A stretch of DNA of 64,000 nt from positions 12,772,001 to 12,836,000 of the forward strand of contig CP075497.1 of NCBI GenBank assembly GCA_021613535.1, read 5' to 3'. Origin of the DNA: Adineta vaga (taxonomy: Eukaryota; Rotifera). The position numbers and the translations under genes were made by a program. Below are positions 23,984 through 36,342 of the stretch, in pieces (the first letter of the stretch is position 1; each line of letters starts with the position of its first letter). The notes beneath the pieces are model-generated. The model was not told the DNA's origin. It saw only the letters and a list, made by a program, of their open reading frames with translations, and made no database searches.

Positions 23984-25515
23984 AACGTTTTGTGACAGTT
24001 TTTATTTCATAAAAGAATTAATTATACTACAACTACGTTTTTTAAATTAAAATCCTATTTACATGCAATAGCAGACTATTATGACTAGTTTCAGTAATAC
24101 AACATAGTTTTTAGTTAATGTTAAGCCATTCAGTCGTGAGTTAAGCGAATCAATCTCAACAGGTTTTATTTATTCTTTTATTCTGCAGAAAGTATGAGTA
24201 ATCTTGAATAAGAAAAAGACGAACAGATCTTATCTCTCTGTTTTCTTTGAACACTTCTTGATTGAAATTCTTCGATGTAACCTTAGTTATATCGTACAGG
24301 CTTGTTCAACATGTTTGTTTGATTGCTTCTTCAATACAATTACGCTCTTTTAAAATTTTACTCATTTCTATATGACTTCTGACAAGTGCTGGATGATTAG
24401 AAGGAAGAGAACGAAGCTGAATATTTAAACACTTTTGATAATATTCTAATGATTCATCATAATGCTTTTCCCTATAATGAACACTACCAATATTGAAATA
24501 AATCTTAGCCATATCTGGATGTGTTGATGGTAATTTTCCTTCAATTACACACTTTAATGCGTCGTCAAGGTTCTTTAATGCTTTGTCATAATGATCGTTG
24601 TCTCGAAATAGTAAAGCCACCTCATTGTAATAAAATTCAAGTTTTATTTTATCAATTGTAGATGCAATCAAAGCAAGTTTAATAGCTTCTTCGTAATAAG
24701 AAAGTGCGCTATCGAAATCCTTTTCACGATAAAATAAACGAGCAATCCCTGCATATGTTGGTGCTAATCGATGACGTTCATCTTCGGTTAAGTCAGACAT
24801 AAGCTCGAGCACTTCTTCATAGTGATCGCGAGCTTCGTCCGGAAATTTGAGTTTGTCGGCAATATAACATAATATATAGTGGATCTAATCGCTGCATCAG
24901 AGTTGGTCCAGACACTTCTTGTGTTATATATTCAGTCAACTCTCTCAATTGTGGATCATCATCATCTGTTAATGAAAGACGAATATATTGAATTCCCATC
25001 AACTATAGGATCAATAGCATCCACACGACAGATTGCTTACATACTAAATAGAACTTCTTTTTCTTCAGGAAATGTGCTAAAATCTTCTATGGAAGCAAGC
25101 CGATGAATTGCTACTATTGGATCGATGTGTATTTCAAAGACAACTGGTGTATAATCTGCTCTAGAGCTGCAACTTTCGGCAAACATTATGGCCACTTGAC
25201 GATCAGAAGTTGTTTAAAGAAAACTATTAAAATAAAATAAACTTCCAATGACAAGACGATTCCACATTCGGTATTATGTAATCTAAAAGAAAAGATGATA
25301 ACATCACATTTGAAATGAATGAGAAACGAATGAACTTACGCTTGACCACGATAAACAATTATTTTTTCTCGATCGCTTATTTCAGAATCCCAATAAAGTT
25401 CTTCAAGTTCCCAACAAAGATCATGAATAAAAAATCCCATTAAGAGAAGAATTTCAATATCCATATGTCGAAGTGCTTCATTAAGTAATCCGAAAAGAGA
25501 CGAAGGTGATGTATA

Positions 25516-28500
25516 GAGTGACAATTCCAAAATCCGTCATGAGTTGAAACTACCTCAGTAAAATGCCAATATCTCCGCTTTCCAACATCCGTTTGAGCTG
25601 ATTTTTGAAAAGCGGAGTAGATCAAACATTTCCCTCTCGAACCATATATTTTTCATTAACTTTGCACGAAATTTGAGTGAACAGTGACCGTTACAATCAG
25701 ACCTACTTTGATTTTTGTCACTTTTTATGCTCTTCCCAATTACATCTTTCCAGCAAAAATGCACGGGGCTTCTCAAACAAACATACTATGACTCATTAGA
25801 ACTGGTTATTTCTCATTGAAACTTATACCATTTGATTCGTCTCGTCGAGCTCTATCGACTGGTGTATGTTTCATTTAGATCAAACAACGTTTTTGTACTT
25901 CTTTTTCGATTTTAATCGAAAAAAGTGTGTGATGCAATTTTGACACGTGCCATTAATTCATCGCACCAGCTATTCTTCTTTTCTTATTCCATCACGCAAG
26001 CAAAAATGCATGGGATTTTCTTGATGATCAGAAAAGAAGATGTTGACGCTAGAAAAAGTTCGGAATTGTAGAAAACACTTGCTAGGACAAATGTAGCTAA
26101 ACATAAGGACTATCGATTGCCGTACGGAGAAATAAGTTCGTCGCAAGTAACTTAGTGTGGCTTCTCTTCTTCATGTGATGTATGTTCACAACAGACTTTT
26201 TAAAGAAAAACTTTTATAGAATGCAAGTTTTTAAACATGAATTAATGTCTATTGTTTGAATAAGTTTATTTTTACTGAAAAGAAAATTATTATGAAGAAT
26301 AGAATACAGATAAATAAACAATAGAAAAACAAGAATCATTAGAAAACTATAGTAAAAGATACGATTGCTATTCATTGAACTCGTTATTATGAAGAATATC
26401 ACTTGTTAATTTGATTACTGATGTAAGAGAACGAATACCAGCATCAATTTCAGGATCTTTTGAATATGTTTGACCATTATTATGAGTTTTACTTTTTGGT
26501 GGTCTTCCCCTTCTCTTTTTGGTAATGCTCGTTACTGAATTGGATGTTTGTATAACATTTGAATTATGTAAATCTAATGATTTGTCTTTTTGACCCTTTT
26601 TCTCTTCATTTTCCTCCATTTTGATTCGAACAGCTTCATTGTCAGTAATATTCAAACCAGTATTATTTGGTGAACGTTTACCACGAACTGGTTTTTGTGG
26701 TAAATTAGTTTTTTCTAATTCTTTTACTCGTTGAGAAACTAAGTTGTCCACTATCTGACGTACAGCGACGATTGGAGTTGAAGATAAAGAATAAGATGTA
26801 TCTAAATGTAAGATAAGTATTATTTATTTATATGTAAAAAAGATAGTTACCATCATTTGTCGAAGAATTAAATGATTCATTAAAAGTTTCATCACTTATA
26901 GAAAGCTTTCTTTTCTTTAATTGTTGGCTAACAGTAAGATCAAGTGGACAAGATTGTAGAGTAGTGTAAGATGAAGTAGCAGATACATGTATAAGTTCGT
27001 CATCATCGAGATAAAATGAAGGTTGCAAAGGAGTATTTCGATTAGCTTCATTTGATGATAAAAATTACTGAGGTGAATCAGTTTCTGTCGACACATCAAT
27101 ATGTTTATTGGTGGATGGAACTAAAAGCAAAACAATCCAGAATGATAACTAAATAAGGTTCCAGAAGAAATCATATCTGGTTGAAGAATGTTCGTTGGAC
27201 TGCTAGGCATCGTGGTGAATGACGTTGTCGAAACCATTGTAGTATTCCGAGCAACTTCATCACGCATCGCTTGTTCATCAAAAGGCCATATACCTACATA
27301 TGATTGAAAGCATATTAGATGGATTAAATGTAATACAATATATTTACCAGCACGTGCGAAAGAAGACACAATTCATGTTGGTGAAAATGCTCCTTGATCA
27401 ATAAATAATTTCTTCATTAAACTAGAAAAATCACCATTCTTAATATTCTTATTCCCATTTTTCATGTGATTTCGTACTATCTTAGACCAATCCTGTTTCA
27501 CCGAATTAAAGAGAACCACGTCCAATGGTTGTAATACATGTGTACAATGACTTGGAAGCATAAGACATAATTTTATGCTTTTTAAGAAGATTAATAATCT
27601 TAAGACTAATATGAGAAGTGTGTCCATCTATTACTAGTAAAAGTGGACGATTGAGATGAGCAGTGGATGGAATGAAGAGGTTTTCAAGCCGGTATTCGTA
27701 CATCGATGTATCAATCCACTCCTAAAATAAAGAATATTATTAAAGGTTAGACTGAGTATTAATTATTCATGACACGCTCTATAAAAGTAGATCTAACCCA
27801 TATCTTCTTCATTCGATAACATTTTCAAATGAGTTTTCTTCAAATACTTACCTTATTGGTTACACCATACTGTGTACCTTCTGGGCCATTTTTACACCAA
27901 GTATTCATAAGATGTTTAGCGGCATAAAGAATGAACGGAGGTAACACTTGTCCTCCAGCACTAATACATATAAGAGCCGTTCGATAATCCTTTCCACCAC
28001 CACCATTAACTTCAAAAACATGACGAGTACTTCAGTTCACTATCACCCACTGGCCTATAATACAAATTCCAAAATGAGGCAATCGTTGAACAAAAATAGA
28101 CTTACCCTTTGTCTTATCAGAAAATCCTGATTCATCAGCATTGAATATTTGATTTGGTTTCTCGAGGAGATCATGTTTCACCAAAACGTCTTTAAGTGTC
28201 TGAAACCACCCTGATCGAGTTTCTTCCGTAAAAGATTCAGCTCGAATACGTTCTAACTTTTGTTGTTTTTTACACATAATATCTTCTTTATGGCGTTTTA
28301 CAAATAAACGTAACCATTTCATTCCAGGTTTCTTTTCAATATTGAGAGTGGAAAAATATTCATTTGCCAGTTCCAATGCCACGTCTTTTGAAAGATCGAA
28401 ACCACATTCTGGAAGAATTCTCAACAGCGAAACAAAATAAGATTCTTGATCTTTTGTTAAGTATGATGGGCGACCAGCGCCTATTTTTAGATGTGGTTTT

Positions 28501-29784
28501 CGACGATGTTTACGGATCGTACTTGCAGGCACATGAAATTGTAATCGACCGCCTTTGGAAATCAAACCACTTTTAACCGCATTCATGAGATCTTGAGGTG
28601 TATAGTCCTTCGGCATTATTTAAGAAGGTCGTATCATTAGGTGTTGCGATTTCTATCTGTATTTCTAACATATGAAGACGACTATTTATACGAATGATCG
28701 ACAAAGACGGGATTATTACGAACTTTTTTTTACGAACATAGAAAAGAAAGAACGCAAGACAGCCTGGCCATAGTCGAGAAAGAGAGACGAATAAGAGAAA
28801 CAAGGACAATAAGATACAATCGTATAACGACACGTTGAAAAACAATTTTTCTCGAGAATAAAAATGACAATCAAAGCAATAAATTTTAACTCCGCATGAT
28901 TACGATAATTACTTTCACAACACACTGATTAAATGATTGTTTCATGATCACTTACATTTATTGGATCTACCAATTACAGGACGTGTAACATAATTTGTCT
29001 AATTAGTTTCCACGTGACAAAATATGTCTCCTTTCGCATTTTTATTTTTGAATGCATCTTATCCATGATTTAACTGAACGAAGTGTTCGCTGTATGATAA
29101 AATTATTCTAGCACTATATCACCATTGTCAAGCCAGAATTAGTGGAGAGACTTGGAGAAAAGTTGATTGTTCCCTAAACCAATCGATAGTCCTTATGTTT
29201 AGCTACATTTGTCCTAGCAAGTGTTTTCTACAATTCCGAACTTTTTCTAGCGTCAACATCTTCTTTTCTGATCATCAAGAAAATCCCATGCATTTTTGCT
29301 TGCGTGATGGAATAAGGAAAGAAGAATAGCTGGTGCGATGAATTAATGGCACGTGTCAAAATTGCATCACACACTTTTTTCGATTAAAATCGAAAAAGAA
29401 GTACAAAAACGTTGTTTTATCTAAATGAAACATACACCAGTCGATAGAGCTCGACGAGACGAATCAAATGGTATAAGTTTCAATGAGAAATAACCAGTTT
29501 TAATGAGTCATAATATGTTTGTTTGAGAAGCCCCGTGCATTTTTGCTGGAAAGATGTAATTGGGAAGAGCATAAAAAGTGACAAAAATCAAAGTAGGTCT
29601 GATTGTAACGGTCACTGTTCACTCAAATTTCGTGCAAAGTTAATGAAAAATATATGGTTCGAGAGGGAAATGTTTGATCTACTCCGCTTTTCAAAAATCA
29701 GCTCAAACGGATGTTGGGAAGCGGAGATATTACGCTTTTAGTAGCAATTTTCAAAACTGATGATGGAATTAGAGCTTCGCACTC
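25516..29784 (-). mobile_element. pogo/Tigger-like DNA transposon, 4,269 bp, with ~600-bp terminal inverted repeats
   Basis: The ends 25516-26119 and 29180-29784 are inverted copies, nearly identical over the inner 540 bp and diverged in the outermost 60 bp. Both termini start GAGTG and are flanked by TA (25514-25515 and 29785-29786), the target of Tc1/mariner/pogo elements. Reducing the locus to one TA rejoins the interrupted ART reading frame exactly, which fixes the ends to the base. The interior encodes a DDE transposase on the minus strand. Confidence 0.85.
26368..28616 (-). pseudogene. pogo/Tigger-type DDE transposase, inactivated
   Basis: The N-terminus (28616: MPKDYTPQDLMNAVKSGLIS) is a psq/CENP-B-like DNA-binding domain, followed by GRPSYLTKDQE. 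The DDE_1 catalytic core shows NADESGF (first Asp), VNGGGGKDYRTALI, LLLVIDGHTSH (second Asp) and CTHVLQPLDVVLF (third Asp). A spliced C-terminal region has an AT-hook (KKRRGRPPKSK). It ends at 26368. Introns of about 60-130 bp are visible (for example donor GTAAG after GVTNK). In-frame TGA stops occur near 28036 and 27373, and a frameshift near 27565 separates the second and third Asp, so this copy cannot make active protein. Confidence 0.8.
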
Positions 29785-30607
29785 TATTGTCGAATAAGAG
29801 TTTTTCGATCATTATAATTTTCGATTTCTTCGAGCATTTTTTTTGCTGTTTCGGTTTGTTTAAATTGTGTTCGATAATAATGAATAAATTCTTTTCGGGA
29901 TTCTTGATTATATTTCACATCAATAAATATATCTTTCAGTAATTTAATATACATAAATGACGAATCAAGATGATCGAGATCTGATTGTTTCAGAAAAACT
30001 AAAGAAAAAGGAATAATTTTAGTTATTGGAATAAAATCTTCTTCAATTCGTTTTATTTGAAGAAGAATACGACGAGATAATAATGATAGATCAACAAATA
30101 TTCCTTTCACTTTTCTAAATTTTTCTTGAAATGCTTCAATCGAATGAGATGGATTATTTGAAGAATAAATAAAAATCGAACGAACTTCTTCCAATTTATC
30201 CAGTTGACAAAGAATTTGTTCATTATTTGAAATAATAATAAATATGATTTCATTTTCACTTTGTTTCTTTTCAATTAAAATATTATCAACATTTGAAAAT
30301 GAAACAATTTGTGCATGAGGAAAAAGTATCTCTTCTAATACTGGATTGACACAAGTGAAATGAACCCAAACCGTGAAAACTTTCTTAACAAATCGCATTG
30401 AGTTTGACTTCGATTGATAATCATTTTCAGACATCAGTTTTTTTGTTTATCAAAATTGCAGAATAACAACAAATGTGAGTTGTAATCTATTCTTTTTGCC
30501 GTTCTCATAAGCAAAGGAACAGGTGCTTCTTTTATTAATTTGATTTAATTGAAGTTTTATACTTTTTCTGTTCTTAGCATATGTGGCCTGATGAAAAACA
30601 GAATAGC

Positions 30608-30668
30608 GAGGATGTGGGTGTAGGTATGAGGATTACATTGAATGATCATCAACACACCCACACCCTCT
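30608..30668. repeat. G-rich intergenic inverted repeat, copy 2
   Basis: GAGGATGTGGGTGTAGG pairs with ACACACCCACACCCTC, loop about 28 bp. It sits between the 3' end of the ART-FG-GAP gene and the 5' end of the ART-TPR pseudogene. Confidence 0.65.
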
Positions 30669-30951
30669 TCGACTTCATATCTCATTTTACAAAAATACTA
30701 GTACAAGAGAAGTCACGATCGTCCTAAGATAGAAACACAACAATATAATTTTTAATCCATTTAAATTGAACAGCTATTCGTTTTATAACCGATCAGAGTC
30801 AATTTTACTTAACAGATTATACTCAGTTTTAAACAACTTTAATGAATTAATATGTAAGCATGATGAGTGCACTACCCTTGTCCCATGTGTATTCTTTTCT
30901 AATGATTAACAATGAGTTCAATTGTAAAAAAAATTCAAGTTAAATAATCAG

Positions 30952-33900
30952 CTATTTACATCTGTTCAAAAAAACAGACAAGTCGCTAGACACCACGTTG
31001 ATTACAATCAGATCAATTTTCTTATCATTATTGAGATCACCGGATAGCAGAGAGATTGGTCCAGTTCCGACCGTACCTTTTACTTGAAACTGAAACGATC
31101 CATCCCCATTGCCTAGTAATACACTGACGGTGTTCTCGCCAGAGTTAGCGACAGCCAAATCCAGTTTTGTGTCATTGTTAAAGTCAACTGATATTACGAA
31201 TTGTGGTAAACTGCCAACCGTATAGTTCTTTTGGGACTGAAACGATCCATCACCATTACCTAGTAATACGCTAACGGTGTTATCTCCGTAATTGGCTAAT
31301 ACCAAATCCAATTTTTTGTCGTTGTTAAAATCAGCTGATATCACCGAGTATGGTAAGCTTCCAGTTTTATATTTTGTCTGTGTCTCAAAGCTCCCATTTC
31401 CGTGACCAAGAAGTACACTGACAGTATTGTTTCTGTAATTGGCTACCGCTAGATCTAGTTTATTATCATTATTAAAATCGCCGGATATCACAGAGTATGG
31501 TACGCTACCAACCGTATAGTTCTCCTGAGTCTGAAAAGATCCATCACCATTGCCCAGCAAAATACTGACAGTGTCATCGCCAGAATTGGTCAATGCTAGA
31601 TCTAGTTTGCTATCATAGTTAAAGTCAACTGATATCACAGAGTACGGACTCGTACCAACTGTATAATTCTTCTGAATCTGGAAGATGCTATTCTCGTTAC
31701 CAAGTAGGATACTGACGGTATTGTCACCATAATTTGTCACTGCCAGATCAAGTTTTGAATCATTGTTAAGATCAGCTGATATGACGGACTGTGGCAAGCT
31801 ACCAACTGGATAGTTCTTCTGTGTTTGAAATGTTCCGTCGCCACCACCATGCAATACACTGACAGTATCATCACCAGAATTGGTCACCACCAGATCTAAT
31901 TTGCTATCATAGTTAAAGTCAACTGATATCACAGAGTACGGACTCGTACCAACTGTATACTTCTTCTGAGTCCGAAATGTCCCGTTGCCACTGCCAAGCA
32001 GAACGCTAACGGTATTGTCTCCATAGCTGGTCGCTACCAGATCCAGTTTTGTATCATTATTAACGTCAGCTGATATGACAGAATATGGATAGATACCACA
32101 TGTATAGTTTATTTGAACCTGAAAACATCCATCACCATTACCTATCAAAATACTAATGGTGTTCTCGCCAGTGTTGGCCACTGCCAGATCAAGTTTTGAA
32201 TCATTATTAAAATCAGCTGATATGACAGACTGTGGTAAGCTGCCAACTGTATAGTTCTTCTGCGATTGAAATGATCCATCACCGTTGCCTAGCAAAATAC
32301 TAACAGTGTTGTCTCCGAAGTTAACCACAGCTAGATCCAGTTTGTTATCATTATTAAACTGACCTGAGATCACAGAATAGGGATTCCTACCAACTGTATA
32401 GTTCTTCTGTATCTCAAAGCTTCCAGCCCCATTGCCAAGTAGTACATTGACAACATTGTCGACAGAACTGGTTACTGCTAAATCTAGTTTGTTGTCATTA
32501 TTAAAATCACCGGATATCACGGAGTATGGTAGGCTTCCAGTTTTATATTTCGTCTGAGTTGGAAAAGTTCCATATGAATTACCAAGCAGGACGCTGATAG
32601 TATTGTCGCCCGAATTTGTCACAATTAGATCTAGTTTATTGTCGTTGTTAAAATCAGCTGCTATCAATGACTGTGGTAATCTACCAACTCTGTAGTTTTT
32701 TTGAGACTGCACTGTTCCATTTGCGTCCCCAAGTAATATAGTGACGGTATCTGCAAAATTTGTCACTGCCAGATCAAATTTTGAATCATTATTAAAATCA
32801 GCTGAAATGACAAAGTATGGATTTCTACCAACTGAATAGATTGGAATGTGAAACGTTCCATCCTCATTGCTAAGTAACATAGTAACGTCGTTAGTTTCTT
32901 GTTGGACGACGATCATATCTAATTGTTTATTATTCGTAAAGTAGCCTAGTGTGCCAGATACTGGACTGTGTCCAATCTTATAAGTATCGGGTACTGCAAA
33001 TGGTACATTGAATGGTGCATCGCACACATGCACTAAAATAAGAAGACAATATTGAAAAATACATTGAATATAGTATAGTTCATACACGTTTGTCTACATG
33101 AATTTTTTAACAGTATGGAATAATTTAGTATTTACTACATACCACTGATACTTTGTATGTTTACAACAAGATGAAAATGACTTATCGATTCTGATCTATC
33201 AATTTCAATGCTCTATTTCGTACCTGTTTCTTTGAAGTTGGATCTTGTTCCTAAAACAGAACCAAGAATAACTACCATGATGGATACAGTGGCCGCTAAA
33301 CAGATCGGAATGGCAAATCTTTTCTTACGATACCAATCACGTCTAGTAAACAGCAATGAAAAATTTTATAAAATTCAGTTAGAAAACAATAAGTTTATTC
33401 TTACTTAGTTTTAGGATAAAAATTAGCACCTAATTATAAAAATACTATTAATTTAAATTAAATGATAAAAAATGTTTAAAATACCTTTGAATGGAGCTTC
33501 CAATAACACTGTCTTTGATATTATCTGTTTCAAATGAATAATATGAAGATCAGGCGCGGGACTTAAATGCGATTGAACAATCATATGTGTGCCAGGTAGA
33601 AGAAGAATTTCATCTTCGTTAGGAAAATGTGAATGAGCAGTTATTGATCGACTATTAATAGCTTCTACAGAAAATAATGTTCGCTTGCCAGTATTACCCA
33701 AATATATGTCATTCGTAAGTACACTCATTTCAGCAGTACAAGATGAAAATGCCCACCATGTCACTATAGTGCCGATTGGATAGTCTGCACTCAAATCTTT
33801 AGTTACACCTCGCCAGATAGTTCGCTGTGGAATACATCGTAATTTGACTAAAGCAGTCAACAATAATTTGAGATATTTAAAGTAAGGTCGAAGATTTTCG

Positions 33901-34469
33901 CGATTTTTTTCCATGAGAGCTTGATTGAGCCTCGAATAAAGACTTCGTTGAGATAGCGGCCATTCCATTGTGTACAGACGAATTGCAGCACTCTCATCGA
34001 TTGTTAATCCATCAGGTGGCTGCTCCAATGTTTCGTCGAGTGCTAATTTAACACTATGTGATAAATTGTTAACGATTGTATCTAGTGGAGCACATGCTTT
34101 GGAAAGTGGTAGTAAAGGCTCTGCGGCATATCCGAAAATAGGACCAAGTTCTGGTTCACTACCATTGACAATATTTGTAGTCACCGAAATTGGTTCTCCA
34201 CTGTGAGTTTCTATTAGTCGACATTTTTTCTTCATGAAGTTGTCTACTATATCATCTGAATAATCCACTGTTATTTTGATTCCTTTACTTGGTTCGGATA
34301 TTCTTTCTTGATTCAAATTCACATGTTCTATATCAGTTTTTTTTGACAAGTCATTCTCGATATTGACGTTTTCATTTATTACTTGTTGATAATCAGCCAT
34401 TGTCGTTAACTCAATTTGAGGTTGTTCATTTTTCGTCGCAACTTGTTCTTTATTATCACGATGTTGCAT
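30952..34469 (-). CDS. ART - transmembrane - FG-GAP fusion protein (receptor-like ADP-ribosyltransferase)
   Basis: Four exons join in phase: 34469-33485 (985 nt), 33429-33405 (25-nt microexon), 33342-33224 (119 nt) and 33032-30952 (2,081 nt). All introns are GT-AG, and the total of 3,210 nt equals 1,069 residues plus stop. Residues about 110-330 are an ART domain: IWRGV (R220), AFSSCT (S242) and EDEILLLPGTH (E285, E287). The microexon encodes the usual ART end (GANFYPKT). A basic stretch (KRDWYRKKRF) precedes one span (about 347-368, AIPICLAATVSIMVVILGSV), so the ART side should be cytosolic. Outside follow one degenerate and 13 clear FG-GAP/VCBS repeats of 48 residues with the Ca-binding pattern DFNNDNKLDL, and a final Cys. 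The ATG at 34469 was chosen because upstream sequence looks like an acceptor (TTTTTAAG). The alternative is two adjacent genes, but no start codon exists for the FG-GAP part. Confidence 0.75.
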
Positions 34470-34598
34470 TTTTTTCTCTATATTGTCCTTTAGATCAGTA
34501 TCGATGCTTAAAAACAAACATACAAATATCTCTCATGATAAAAACATCTTCACTTTTTTTTTCGATTATCCTCAATGCATTCTCACTACAGATATATT

Positions 34599-34650
34599 GA
34601 GGGTGTGGGTTTAGGTCTAGCATTAACTTTCTCCCGATGACCTCTATCGA
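34599..34650. repeat. G-rich intergenic inverted repeat, copy 3 (degenerate right arm)
   Basis: GAGGGTGTGGGTTTAGGTCT has only a weak partner (CTCCCGATGACCTCT). It lies upstream of the ART-FG-GAP gene, in the gap shared with the divergent small secreted gene. Confidence 0.45.
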
Positions 34651-35219
34651 AAATAATGGTCAAGAAATACTCGAATACAGTGCTAACGTAATACTTACAT
34701 TCTTTTACATGAATCTCTATTGAATTGATACTAACTTGTTTAACTCTATACGTAGTACTCCCAAGCCTATTTCTAGCGATAAAAATTGGAATGCATTTTA
34801 AGAAAACTATTTTTTTCTATTGAATAAAATGAAATCATTTTTAGAAAATTCCAATGTTCTTTGTATCTATTTTGAAATAATACATAAAGAAAACTTACTT
34901 ATCTTATTGATTATTCAATTTGATCAAATCGGAATGTTTTGTATAAGTTCGAAATAATCTCTGAAGAATAAACGTTTTTTCACTTTTATTTTGTATCGAA
35001 ACACGTGGATTAATAATGCTTTGTTGTATTCTTTTTATTTGTAATATACATGGATGATTTTACTGCTGTTCATATTACTAATCTAAAAGAATAAATCAAT
35101 ACATTAATAAAAAATTAATTCTATTTTTTATATAATATTCTCATAAAATCTTAAAATTTATGTATGAATTTTTTTATACGATATTTTACAGAAAAAATAT
35201 CCGCAATAATTCTATGACG
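34651..35219. other. gene-free DNA
   Basis: AT-rich divergent intergenic sequence; nothing recognised before the conserved upstream block at 35220. Confidence 0.35.
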
Positions 35220-35395
35220 TAAAACACCTTTCGATGATAATAACAATAATGACGTTTATGAATCTTTTATACTTTTCAATCGATACAACGAACAATGAGT
35301 AAAATAAAGGTAATTTTTTGTTTATCAAAGAAAGTGCATTATTTTACTCACGTAGAATAGATATTTATATCTTATTTATAAATGAGTAACAAATA
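35220..35395 (+). promoter_or_regulatory. conserved upstream block of secreted-protein gene A
   Basis: This block recurs, inverted and about 90% identical by eye, at 37205-37385 in front of the paralogous gene. Shared stretches include TCAATCGATACAACGAACAA, TGTTTATCAAAGAAAGTGC and CACGTAGAATAGATATTTAT. It is better conserved than the coding exons, which suggests selection on regulatory DNA or gene conversion. Confidence 0.6.
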
Positions 35396-35525
35396 TCTAA
35401 GTTGATCGGTTTGTTTTTTTTATAAGAGATTTTATCATCATAATAACATTCATTCTCCTATGAACTTATATTATTTTCATATAATAAGAATTAATTTACT
35501 CATGAAATATTTCAGATATTAACAA

Positions 35526-36145
35526 ATGGAAATTATGGCGTATCGAATAGTGGTATTGTGTTTGTTTTTAATGTTAATTGTACATTTTGTACGTTGTGAT
35601 TCAAAATGTGCAGATGAATATGCAGCAAAGGCTGAAAAATCAAGAAATTCCTGTGAACAATCACATCCAGATTCTTCAGAATATTGTACTCGTGGTTATC
35701 AAACATTTATCAATAGTATTCCACGTCTTTGTCAAAATAATAATCGAAAAAAAAGAAGCGAGTAAGAAAAATAAACTTTCAAAAACAATTTTCATTTGAT
35801 TTATCTTTTTTTGTTTTAGTGATGAAAATAATTGTATTTATTCTGCAACTTTTCAAAATTATATATGTGTAACATCAGATTATATCTATCAACTTGGTTT
35901 AGCTGTTTCTGCACCTTGTAATACAAATAATCAAGGTCAACAAAAATGTGCAGGACTCATAACAACCATTATGTGTGTTTTCAGTACGTAAAAAAAAGAA
36001 ATAAATATTTATAATAATAATTTATTTCAATTTAGATCAATGGACAATACAACAAATTTGTCCATCAGGAACAACATGTTTAACTGTCGTAGGATTGGTT
36101 CAAAATATTTTATGCGGATTATTAAATCCATCATTAGGACGATAG
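35526..36145 (+). CDS. small secreted Cys-rich protein A, three exons
   Basis: Exons 35526-35761, 35820-35983 and 36036-36145 join in phase to 169 residues. A signal peptide (MEIMAYRIVVLCLFLMLIVH) is followed by a Cys-containing helix-like part, a tetrabasic site (RKKR) at the first junction, and a second module: CIYSATFQNYICVTSDYIYQ, PCNTNNQGQQKCAG, then ICPSGTTCLTV. The basic site could be a processing point, making it a secreted prohormone-like or two-chain protein. No family was recognised. The gene at 36343-36954 is an inverted paralogue with the same exon structure (middle exon 164 nt in both). A TTTCAG acceptor lies 11 bp before the ATG. Confidence 0.7.
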
Positions 36146-36222
36146 TTTTTATTTGATTATATGTATTTATTCTAAGAAATTTTTCAAAATAAAAAATACA
36201 CATTAAAGTAAATTAGATATTA

Positions 36223-36272
36223 AGGGTGGGACGTGTGTGAGAATGAAGGTCAAAAGAACACCCACATCCTCT
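36223..36272. repeat. G-rich intergenic inverted repeat, copy 4
   Basis: AGGGTGGGACGTGTGTG and AACACCCACATCCTC form the arms. It sits in the middle of the convergent gap between the two inverted paralogues. Confidence 0.6.
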
Positions 36273-36342
36273 ATAATATTTTATTTATTATGAATATTAA
36301 ATATAGATCCTTTTTCTTGATATTATAATCTTTTTAATGTTA

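Larger units (their letters stand above)
24306..30434 (-). pseudogene. ART-TPR pseudogene split by a pogo-like transposon
   Basis: The 5' part (30434-29787, start MSENDYQSKS) matches residues 1-230 of the neighbouring intact ART-TPR protein (SIFIYSS, KVKGIFVDL, LDSSFMYIKLL). The 3' part resumes at 25513 with YTSPSSLFGLLNEAL, IVYRGQ (ART arginine), an ExE motif in EEKEVLFSM, and TPRs down to 24306. Besides the 4.27-kb insertion it carries frameshifts near 25240, 25003 and 24870 and TAA stops near 25216 and 25038, so it is dead. One normal intron remains (donor GTAAGT after VYRGQA, acceptor TTTTAG). It lies tail to tail with the intact paralogue. Confidence 0.85.

Noticed and set aside
25555-25776. 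Matching 73-residue frames in both terminal repeats of the pogo-like element (also 29523-29741)
   Set aside because: They are the same inverted-repeat DNA read twice; no start context, no domain.
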